Origin: Cladopsammia gracilis
Lineage: Eukaryota; Cnidaria; Anthozoa; Scleractinia; Dendrophylliidae
Direction: 5' to 3'
Assembly (NCBI GenBank): GCA_022457155.1
Contig: JAJGOT010000418.1
Span: 541,001-605,000 of the forward strand
Length of the DNA: 64,000 nucleotides
Shown here: piece after piece, positions 1 through 11,500 of the stretch
How the letters are laid out: each line of letters starts with the position of its first letter
Position numbering within the stretch: the first letter of the stretch is position 1
The notes under the pieces: model-generated
What the model saw: only the letters and a program-made list of their open reading frames with translations
Database searches by the model: none
What the model was told of the DNA's origin: nothing
Program-made: the position numbers and the translations under genes

Positions 1-38
1 ACATGAATAAATAATAAAAATCTCTGTTTTCTCCACAG

Positions 39-553
39 AATACATTCATCAAGTCAGATCATACAACAGAACTATATCAGCAACAATTCTCTTCACTTCA
101 GGTCCTTCAGTGGCAACACCCTTTGAACCAGAGGGTTGCAACAAGGAACCATTTGAGTACACACCCCTCAGCGATGTTAAAGTACACTGGACATATAATA
201 AGGGAGATGCATATATAGAGATGGGATACATGAATATCGAGGTTATGCGGCACAGTATTCTAGCTACCATGAGAGAAAGGAATGAAGAAAACTTGACTAA
301 AGATGCCTTTGTTCAGTTGTTGGCGGAATATGAGGACAAAGCATTTGAATATGAAGAAGACAATGTCAAAGAAGATGCAAGAGTTATTTTTGATCACTAT
401 TTAGATCCTGAAGGCAAAGGGGTTGTTACAAAAGATGATGTATTACACATTCCAAGAGAAACTTTAAAGACACTTGCCAGACTTATTGACCCCCCTCATG
501 GTCCACTGGCTAAAACTGGAAATGGTGCACAAGCAACACATGAAGAACTTTAA
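39..553 (+). CDS. Terminal exon of an unrecognised ER-lumen-type protein ending in HEEL
   Basis: A good acceptor (ctccacag) ends at 38 and an open frame runs from there to TAA at 551-553, about 171 residues; the frame has no ATG at its start, so this is the 3' end of a gene that begins before the window. The protein is acidic and mostly helical in character. A degenerate EF-hand-like loop (DPEGKGVVTKDD) lies about 40 residues from the end. The last four residues are HEEL, which resembles KDEL/HDEL retrieval signals, so an ER-lumen location is inferred. A polyadenylation signal follows at once. I do not recognise the family; reticulocalbin/Cab45-like or FKBP-type EF-hand proteins were considered, but their typical motifs are absent. 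It is convergent with the Ku80 gene. Exon call is confident; function is not. Confidence 0.6.
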
Positions 554-558
554 TGATC

Positions 559-564
559 AATAAA
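559..564 (+). terminator. Polyadenylation signal of the HEEL-tailed gene
   Basis: AATAAA lies six bases after the stop codon of the upstream exon. The stop and signal almost overlap, which would give a very short 3' UTR; a second AATAAA further on cannot be excluded. Confidence 0.45.
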
Positions 565-2006
565 TGAAATCAGTTTATTCAGTTTACTTTATACCCTGAC
601 TATCATAATTATGCTATGGCAGGAACAAATCTTAACAGTCACCTTAATGAATTAATTTAGCATCCGGGGGGCTAATAATATTTACTTTTGTTAGCTCAAG
701 GGAGGTACTTATTTCCTTTTTGACAAAAACATGCGAAAGTGAAAAAGCACCTTAATGAACAATAACAGAAAATGTACAATTCACATTGTCAGAACAACAG
801 TAAAAAATTAGGGTCGCCACGAAGCTCTCGGAATGCCTCACAGGATTGACTGAGAAAACAGAGCTTTGTGATACCCAGGGCCAATAAAATCAGAGGTTCT
901 AAAGAGCTTCGTGGCACCTGAAAAATTAATGGTTCGCACAGTCTGAATAAAGCTGAACCATTTTAACAAAACCACATTCAAAAGGGGGGGGGGGGGGTAT
1001 TAGAAGGTTCTAATTTGAATCATTAGGGTACTTGGAGCTATGATCCCAGACAATGCTGTTATCATAGTGCTACCTATCTTACTTTAAATGCACTGTTTTA
1101 CCCAGGTTTTAGTTGTATTTTATCTCAGTCTGTATAAAAACAACAAGCTACAAATCTTACGTTTGCAAAATAAAAAAAGAAGTGGAATATTGCCTAGTAT
1201 CAGATGAATACTGCTTAAACTAACTAGCAAATTTTAACCCCCCCCCCCCCCAAAAAAAAAAAAAAAAAGAAGAAGCTATTTAAACAATTTCTCCCATTGA
1301 TAACAGTATCTGTTGTTACTGAAGGGATTTCCATGTCTTTAATTAAATAAAGTATCTATCTACATGTATCTATTACATTATAATCTTTAATTTAACAAAT
1401 CTGAAAATCGTTAGTGGATTTGATTGGAAAATTATGACCACATTTCACAGAGTGCAACTGTTTACTTCTGTAAAGAAGTAACCAATTGCACCTCACAAAA
1501 TCTGGACATTTTGAGTTTTTCTTCCCCAGTGAAAGTATATTTAATAATTTTTTATCATGTTAGGGAATAATAAGCAGCCAGAACATTGCCATCCCAGATG
1601 CTTCTATATTTTAAAAGGTTCTGATGTCATGATCATCTGGGTCAAAACATGGTTGTGTCAAACAACAGCTTTCAGTTTTACTCATGGAGACAAGCAAAAG
1701 TCACCAAAAAAAAATCATTTACCTTTGAGAGATGGAACATTCTCATTGCTTACTAAGGGTCCTTATTATTAAGGGATGAACCATTTTATTTTTCACATGC
1801 AGTGGTAAGCGTATTTTAAAATATTCCATCGCTATGTTTGTGGAAGTATACAATCAACCCAAAGTGATGAAAAAAAATTATTCTAATTTAAACAAAGAAT
1901 CATTGGCTAAAAAAAAATAGCCCCATGACCTTCACACTGGCTTCTTGCCTTTGTTACCATTAAAGCAATGACAATCATTGCTGTACGGCGGGCCAGACTG
2001 GATCAC

Positions 2007-2041
<35 letters not shown>

Positions 2042-2568
2042 AATGCTGAGCAACACAAGTCTGTCAAGCACACTTAATGTTCCTGAAATCACCCCAACAT
2101 TTTTTATTAACAAAGACAAATGATAGGAGCCACTATGCTATGATGTTCCACTCCTCTGTTTACTTAATACAGTGTTGTTGAACAACAGGTCCACTCCTCT
2201 GTTTACTTAATACAGTGTTGTTGAACAACAGGTCAGATTTGGATGATGGAAATGCATTAGGTTGATAATTATTTCTGAACAGAAGTATCTGTTTTACTCC
2301 ATCATCTCCAACTGCAATAACAAAGTGATAAACCAAAGAACCAAAATTAGTATTAGTAATCTGGCAGCCATCAACACAAATCATTTCATAAACTGTTTAA
2401 CTTGGCCATTTTTTAAACATAATGGTGCTTCATATTGAAATTGATTAAGACTCTAAAATTGGAGACAGGAGCAGGAGAAAGAGAGGAGGAAGGGAGAGAG
2501 AGAGACGGAGGAAAGGAGGGAGAGAGGGAGAGAAGGAAGGAGGAAGGAAAGGAGGGAGGGGAACCTAC
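565..2568. other. Convergent intergenic region; simple repeats, no supported gene
   Basis: Holds poly(G) near 985, poly(C) followed by poly(A) near 1240-1270, a (GAT)n run at 2008-2040, two tandem copies of a 48-base stretch at 2150-2232 and a purine-rich tract at 2455-2560. The missing last coding bases and 3' UTR of Ku80 must lie here on the minus strand, but I could not place them. Short open frames here look like chance or repeat translations. Confidence 0.5.
2455..2566. repeat. Purine-rich (GGA/GAGG) tract beside the last identified Ku80 exon
   Basis: Roughly 100 bases of almost pure purine on the plus strand, directly next to the donor of the last identified Ku80 exon. On the transcript it is a long pyrimidine run within the following intron. 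It is open in several frames only because it lacks T-rich stops. Confidence 0.6.
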
Positions 2569-5500
2569 CAAATCATCAGCATCCTCCATTACATCATCAA
2601 CTGGAACTTCTTCTTTCTGACTTCCTCCATCTTCCAAGAACTAAAGAACAATCATCACTTTCAAATAAATGCCACTTACATAGAAACAGTGCTGTCATAC
2701 TTAATTTCTGTTCCCACAGAGATTTCATGCACTAGCAATAACATTACACTTGAAGGGGCTAGTCAAGGTCATCAAGCTCAAGACTCTCTTAAAACTCATA
2801 GGAACAGGAATATTTTCTGTTTTCTCGCAGTGATATAATGGTAACCAGTGGTGAATACATACCTGCTCAGAAGGTGGGGGCCTCCGGTAAAAAAGTGGGG
2901 TCCCAAGTGAAACAAAAACTTCAGCCCTTTGTACCCTATTTTCTCAACAAAATTGAGGGTGGGGATGGGGGGGGGGGGGGGGGGAGGGGGAGTCTGCCTT
3001 ATCTGTAAAACAAAGCCAGTGCCTGTTATCTCATTACCTAGGCATGGCAAAAGTTTGAAAAAATATAGAACATTTCCATGAGAATGTCCCTATAAAAGGT
3101 AAAGGTCACAACAATAGGAACATGGCCAGAGATTTCTCTTTTTGCTGGATAAGAAAGCTTCTTTTCCCCAGATGGGATTCTAGTTCAATGCAAGAGAATC
3201 AAAAGCATTTTTTAAGGTGTTCCCAAACAAGTCTGCCAATATCCACTCATAGGGCTCCCTTGGTGGAGAGAGAGTAGTGGTAAAAAAAAAAACAGCATTA
3301 CAAATGCGAGGCTCGGCAAACAACCCATCCTGTAATACATGTACGACATAAACTTACTTCTTTAGCTTGATCATCAGTGGCATTGCTATCAGCTGCTTCA
3401 GTTTGAGTGATCAAAGTTACTTTTTCTACCAACAAAAAAGTGCAGTTTTATCCATATGAATAAATGAATACAGAAATTTACATGTATATCACACTGATAA
3501 CAAAGGAAGTGGTTGCCCAGTCTCTCAAATCCAGGGCTCATGTATTACAAAGTTCTGTTAACGTTGTTATTCCTAAACAGTATGTAGATTGTAAAGCACT
3601 TGATCCCAACCAATTAATTATCATCCTTTCTCAGACACTGATTAGGTTACGTTTTACCAACTAAGACCTTACAGGAATACAGTGTAGATGTCTCTGTAGG
3701 AGAAAGCATTATTGTTGTATTTCCTACCTTTTTTAGCAGAAGACTTTACAGGAATAGATATCTCTGTAGGTAAAAGCATTTGTTGTATTGCCTACCTTTT
3801 GTGAGCAGAAGCCAAAATTCATGACCCCTTTGGTTAATTATCTTCTCTTTCAATTCTTGGAGAAATGTGTTTAACATTGCGGATTCGCCAGCCTAAAAAA
3901 ATCATGAATCTGATGTTAGCGCACTCCAAAAGATAATGATTATTTTTTGTGTTAACTGACATAGTACCAAGTAACTGGACTGGTGGTACATGCACATCAG
4001 GACAGCAATGCTGGTATCCCTGTGGTATCCTTACCTTCATAGCTTCTTCTCTCAGTGTCTTTACACAGTCCAATGCCTTGACATAGAACTGGTCTCTGAA
4101 TGAATCCAGCACTAACTGCAGGATCCGCTCCCTCATTTGTTTGGCAGCTGTTGTGTTACAATGAGAAAGAACAAAATGCTTTTAATTAATACATGATAAA
4201 TATTTCCATGAACTTCAAAAAATTATTTTTCCTGACTCATTTTAGAGACAACCCATTTTAGCAGTCAAACAACTTGCACTGGCAACCCACCTGTATAGGA
4301 AACCAGTTTCACAGGACACCCACCTTCATCAAACTTGTCTTCATCCTTCTGACTAATGATAGCTCGGAAGTCTCCAACAGGATCAACTGTGCCAACCTGA
4401 AAATAAACATAAATGAAAGATAAAGTGAGCATGCATGAACCAAGGTACAGATACTGGTGATACATGTAAGAAAGATAACGTGAGCATGCATGTACCAAGG
4501 TACAGATACTGGTGATACATGTAAGAAAGATAAAGTGAGCATGCATGTACCAAGGTACAGATACTGGTGATACATATAAGAAAGATAAAGTGAGCAGGCG
4601 TGTACAACAAACAACAACAACAACAACAACAATTTATTTACAAATAATAATAAAACAAATTATATTAGCAACCCGCAAATAACTAAAGTTAATCGTGGCG
4701 GGTTGCTACACACTAAACATATAACAAAGATAAAGTGACCATGCATGTACCAAGGTGCAGATACTGGTGATACATGTAAGAAAGATATTTAAGTGAGCAT
4801 GCATGTACCAAGGTACAGATACTGGTGATTATATAAAGAATTTATTAAACCCATTGAAAACAAGGACTTCTGTGGTGAACAAAATTGAGGATGCAGACAT
4901 GCATTCATGATTATAAACTTGTACACAAAAGCATTTAGCTAAATCAGCAGGGTGTCATGGTTACCTGTGTAACATTTCCTTTTGCCAAACTTGCCATGCT
5001 AAAGTCAGTTTCATCATGATCATTGGTTCTTCTAGTTGAAGGTTCACCATTTTGTTCAACATCTCCACTACAGGTAAATAAGTAAAATAGCTGAGAATGA
5101 ATGAAACAAGCAACAATAACAGTCATATGGACAAGCACAATGACAAGTGTAAGTATGGAGAATGAACATTCATTAATTTTTATTAAGTTACATTGATCTA
5201 AAGACATTTTCAGCTGCTGCTTCTTTTTTCTTGTTCTCAACTCTTTCTAGACGGAACATATCCTAAAGAAAAAAGATAATGGGTGAAATTAAATAAAGGA
5301 AAAAGAAATTAGCTTCGTTGACAATTGCTAATAAAAAAAAATACTGAGATGATCAAAATCTAAGTAGTCTAATCTCCTGAAAAAGAAACTACATAAGTTA
5401 ATCCCGGTAAAGGTGGTGAGGTAGCTAGTCACTTATTGTATTAATTTTGTCTCAAATCTAGCAACATGACTAAAGAAAAAAACATAATTTGGGTTATCTA

Positions 5501-8500
5501 GTGTAGTGTAGAATGCACTAGTTTTGTTCATTAAATTAATAACTGCTAACAGAGTAAGTATTGGTAATAACACTTTTCACTTTTTTTTAATAAAATGTTG
5601 TAACCTTTGTGTATTTGTTGAATTAGTGAGCTATAGTTAAATAAATATAATTTATTTATAATTATTTAAAGACTTGATCTACCACACAATGAATAATGTT
5701 TTCTAAAAGTTAATGATAACAGTGCTGCTTTATTACCTTGACTTTTGTGCACTGTGGAGCACATCTTGCTTTGAATTCTGCACTGGGCTCCAAGTAACTG
5801 GAAAATTAAACATTGGAATTATAAAATCAATTGAGGGTTCATTTCATATACAATACTTTTGTACACTGTGGAGCACATCTTGCTTTGAATTCTGCACTGG
5901 GCTCCAAGTAACTGGAAAATTAAACATTGGAATTATAAAATCAATTGAGGGTTCATTTCATATACAATACTTTTGTACACTGTGGAGCACATCTTGCTTT
6001 GAATTCTGCACTGGGCTCCAAGTAACTAGAAAATTAAACATTGGAATTATAAAATCAATTGAGGGTTCATTTCATATACAATACTTTTGTACACTGTGGA
6101 GCACATCTTGCTTTGAATTCTGCACTTGGCTCCAAGTACATGTAACTGGAAAATTAAACATTGGAATTATAAAATCAATTGAGGGTTTATTTCATAAACA
6201 ATACTTCCAGCACTGCTAGAGATGTGTTATACAACACAATCCTCGTTACTCTTTTAACAGCAACTTGATGTATATAGTATAGTTTACCTTGCAATGACTG
6301 GTTCCAAATCTGGCAAATAAGTGTCACCTGGGTTAAGAGCGCGGTGTTGAATGCACTGAAAATGATGAATAAAATGTATAAATAAGAAAACCACTCACAG
6401 CCATCACTTTATTCCAACATAGCTATGAAAATGACTGGCAAGAACAAATACACAGCCACTGTGTGCTGACATGCCCTGCACGACAAGGAATCAGAAAAAA
6501 AGGCATTTTTATGGCAATAGGAACATGTATAAAGAAGGATGCTGGAAAGAAATGGTTTGTGAAAGCTGAAAGAGAGGAAATACGTCAAGTAGAGGCATAG
6601 AGGGTATATGCCAAAGTGTACGTATTGACATACAACCAAAAGTAGACCTCTTTTGCACACTTTATCATCACCTGAAAAACTCTTTGTCGCACTGGGTTGA
6701 AAGTAGTCTTGCATTTCAGGGCCTCTATGGTGTGCCCATCTTCGTCACTGTAGAATGAAGAAAATACTGTACATTGTAGGTGATAGAAACTGGCATTTGA
6801 TACAAAAAGCCACCAACAGTACAAAATAATGTTAATATTTAAAGTTATAATTGTGTGACTTTTCACCTGCTGATTGGCTTACAGCTTTTTTCAATAACAG
6901 TACAGATGATGAATATGATTTAATACTTAACACAATGTAAGCAATTTTCAATTTGTCAAACTTTTAGTGCTTCCAGTTCTTCAAACTGTGACAAATGCAC
7001 TCTAAACTGGAAGTCTTCAATGGGTCGATTGCTGTTAATGTACAGGTATTTAGCTTCACAGGGAAATCCATGAATGCCATAATCAGTTACAGACTTGCCA
7101 CTGCAAAAGAACTAAAAGCAAACTGAAAACAACTTGAAAAACAACTTAAAAAAAGATTACATGTAGCTTTATAAACTCTACTTTCTCTGTATTAGACTGT
7201 TTCATTTTGATTTTAAGAACTTTTTGGGGATTATCACAGACTGAGACTGATTCTTAAAAATTTGCTAAATTATCATCCTTGAAAAGTAGGTCACATGACC
7301 AATTAATGCAGAAGGCCTATTGTTTTTGTTATTGTATTAAAACAAATTGTTCCACTTGATCAATAACAGTGCAGACAATGGCAAAATGCAGTTGATTTGT
7401 TAAAATAATTAAAATCAACCATGACCTCACCGTTGTGCATCTGTTAAATCCATTGCAGTAATCAAACTGTCTACAGCATCCTCTTGTTCTCCTAACAAAT
7501 AAAACTGTCAGCTATTATAGCATTATTTTGCGCCATTAAGGTTACAGTGTACCTTCGGGGGTGTATCCAGTATAACAGCTCTAGCGTCTTAAGATTACAC
7601 TTAATATACCTAAACCCAGATATCAAATTAAAGCTTATAGAGCTGGCTATCTAAATATGGAAACCATTTGTTAATAAAATTAATTGTCGAATTTTTTACG
7701 ACGTCTAAATTCGAATGTCCGAATCAGCTTTAAAACGCTATAACTCAAAGCGATTATTGTATTTTGCTAATTTGATTTGTTCTCGGATTTCCGGACACAA
7801 AGCGCTAAAAAAACGTGTCGGCGATTTCCCATATTCAATAGCAGTGAAAAGTTGCAGAATGTTTTCGAAAAAGGGAGAAAAAAAAATGGAATGATCGCAC
7901 GGAAATGGCTCTTGACGAAAAAGTTTTCGGAAATAAGAAATTCGCCGACACGTTTTTGTTGATTATATGTTAGCCTAGCTTCTGTCCAAATTTGAGGAAA
8001 ATCGAACAAATTCCCTTTGAGTTGTAGCTCTTTAATGTGTCCCCAACAAGCGAAAAATTAACTTTGAGAAAACAGCGCTTAAAAACACATATCGCTTCAT
8101 AAACAAACTCCACCCACAAAAGTTATACCGTCATTTCTCCGTCAATTTTCACTATTTTTCGATAATTTTTTTTTGGATGAAAGTTCATTCTGTAAACTTT
8201 ATTTTGACGCCAAAAAAAATTTTTCGATAAATTTTTGATCTGAAAGTACACTGTAACCTTAATTAATCTTGATTTCCAAATTAAAGACATTATTTTGCTT
8301 AAATATGAAAAGAAATAAGGTTTTAACAAAGAATAATTAACAATAACTACAGTATAAATTATTACAGTATTCATGAAAATTCAAACACAAAAATATCACG
8401 TACCCTTCTAAAATTGGTCTATTAAATATTTAAATAAATGTTGATTATCATGATTTATTTTTTTTTGGCAAAGCATTAACTGTAACTTCTCTAGCATTAA

Positions 8501-11500
8501 ATTTTAAATATTTTTCAAATGGGATTCTGACTTTGTCTAATACTCTTTTTATTTGCACTTACCTGATGGCTTGCACTTTTTGTTAGCATCAAGAGGGGCA
8601 AAGGAAAACTGCCGCAGGTCTTCTACAAATGGCAGAGCAGTGAAAAGAAGACACTGTAGATACATAATCAAAACGTACATGTAAGTACATACAAGTTATG
8701 TTAAAATGTGACAGACAGCTTTACTTCCTGAGTTAAAGGGACACAGTCATCCCGCCAAAATAACAACATTTGCTTAACTCATTTCTATTTTATATCACCA
8801 AATGTCACTAAATATACAACTTAACTGGCTAAAAAGATTGATTCTTTAGAGCAAAACAGAAACAGTAGTTTGGAGAAGGAGCACAGAAAATTGCAAGGAT
8901 GCAAGTGGATTACAAATCATCAAATTTGATTTTGTGACAGGAGATCAAGAAGTCAAAATTGCTATTCTTGTGGAATTTTCTCGTTTTAGCCGTCATGTCG
9001 CCTTTTTAGTTGGTATAACACTTTGGCGATGTTTTCTTTGTTTTTCAAGATAATAAAGCAACTTTAAAGGAAGCAACTGGCCATAACCAAAAAAAAAACA
9101 TGATAAAATTATATGAGTCGGGACAGTGTGTGTTCCTTTAATAACAAGAAGTGATAAAGTCTGTGGGTGAAAGTTAGAAGGGAGGTGACGAGTAGTCAGT
9201 AAAGAAAAAAATTGGGGAGATGGGCTTATGAATATGTACGACTATTAAAGTAGTATGTGTTATGTTTGTTTTCAACTTTTAATCTAACATAATGAACTTA
9301 TAAGTCACTCTCTCAAACTTTTTATGCCTATGTGGCATGAAACCTTGGCCTTTGCTGAGTTAAAACTTTTATACATGTATCATTATTTATCATATTTATA
9401 TCTTATTCCAATAGAAGAAATATTAAGAAATTATTAAGTACTGCTGACTGAAAAAAAAATCTGAGATAGTGGGTATGTGGGAGATGGATGGCATAGCTTC
9501 AGAGCCTGTTTGTTACTCATGTACATTCCTGATTAAGTACCTCATAGTCTTGTTTGATGTGTGGAGCCAGGAAGCCAAGTTTTGGAGCAGCATTTTTAGC
9601 TCTGCAGTATCTTACAATAGCTACAGTATTTAGTTCATACATGCCACTTATAAATGCTGACAGTGCAACTGCGGCATGCTGAAATAAAGCAAAGTAAGTT
9701 ATGTTAAAGGGGCACTGTCTCACCGAAATAACAGAAAAAGTCAAGTGCAGGATTAAAAGGATGAAAGTACAAAATTACAATAATTATTCTTTAAGTTTGA
9801 GTTCGTGACAAGAAATCGACATTTCCATTCCAGTAGAATTTTGTGGTTTTTAGTCATTATTTTTCCATTTATATTTTCTTTAAATTCATCAGTTTTGGCA
9901 ATTGTTTCTTCCTATTTTGTGATAATAAAAGCAAGCTCCTGTCCTTAATCATGAAAACACAATATTTCAGCTGGAACACTGTCCCTTTCATTTAATAATG
10001 TTAAGTTGGAATGGTATACAGTTTCACAAAATCATCTACTAATTGCAAGAAAAAATACGAATGTTATTATAATATTATGAGTACAAATAGGGATGAAAAG
10101 TCAAATGCCTGATTGAGAAATTGCTGATAGAACTGAAAGGTCCACAAGTTAATATTTTTATAACTGTACACATATCAATATTACCTGATCACCAGGCTGA
10201 GGAACAAAAACTATGACATTCTCTCCTATGTACTGGTATCTCTGAACCTGTTATAGATAATTTATTTATTGATTATTAAAAACATTATACCGTACATGTA
10301 TTTGATAAATAAAGGACAAAGAAAACAAATAAAAACAAAAGTGTTGTTCATTATATAACAATCTCATTCACTTGATCTGAAGTGTTAGAAATCATATCTA
10401 AACTTGCAAGTCATTTACATTTTCATTCGAAGTGAAACACAGCACTGACAGACATCGTTCTGTGGGAAGTTTCATGCTGTCTTTGTCAATCTTTGTTAAT
10501 GGAACCACTGTCTTACCATAGCGATAACCTTGTTGTAAACAAACAAACTTGTAAATTAGCCATTGAATACATAATGAGCTGAATGACATGTAATAAAGTG
10601 AGGTTGATTGACTAATTAATTGACTGACTGATCGATTGACATGATAAATATTAATAGAGTTTGATTGATTGATTGATTGACTGATTGATTGATTAATTGA
10701 TTGATTAATTGACTGAGTGGTTGATTACCTTGTGCAACATTTTCCTTGTCCACCTCTGTGTCATCCTCGTCATTCAAATGATATGACCTCTGCATCTGTA
10801 CCTCCATTGTTTCAGGCTTCGCTGACATTTGAGATACTGCTGAGAGCTTCTTCCATGATGCCAATTTTTCCTCTTTTACCTTCACATTGAGACAAATCTC
10901 AAGTCACCAAACAGCAACATTTCAAAATAAAATTGGCATTCTGAATAATTAATTATTTATGTGCAATTTTTTTTTACCTTTTGGGATCATTCTGTTTCAA
11001 GTACTTTTAATTAACAACTTACAATATGACTCTTTGTGAATCGTTTTGGCAAAATTGAAATGTATGAAGTCTAAAACAGAATTTTAGTGAACAATGTCAA
11101 AACGGTTTTTGCCCAGTGCCATTCAATTGCTTTTTTTTCTCCAGATTCCCTCCCCCTTCTCTCCCACTATTCAACCATCTGCCCCCCCCCCCCCCCTCTC
11201 TCCCCTCCCCCAGGAGTGAGTGCCTGCAATGATACCAATCACATTTGCATCGTACCCTATTGTATCCATAGACATTTATTTTCAATTGGGAACCAATCTC
11301 CAGAGGTCCTCTGAATACTGTGGTTTGTTTTATTGATCTGGTCTGGAAAAAACTCAGCATTGGAAGGACATGGCTGAAAATTAAAGAAAAAAAAAATTCA
11401 ATTTCGCTCTTAAACCAGCCCATAAACATTTACTCATAAAAAAAACTTGACTTGCAGGAGCCTGCACCCCCCCCCCCCCCCCACCCCACCCCACTAGTGT

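Noticed and set aside
2413..2637. Open frames through the purine tract on both strands
   Set aside because: Low-complexity sequence; the minus-strand frame is simply the last identified Ku80 exon read past its donor.
5713..6219. 168-codon plus-strand frame with four repeats
   Set aside because: Antisense reading of the 114-bp array that contains a Ku80 exon on the other strand.
8123..8374. 83-codon minus-strand frame
   Set aside because: Lies across the end of the TTAA-flanked MITE, with no coding motif.
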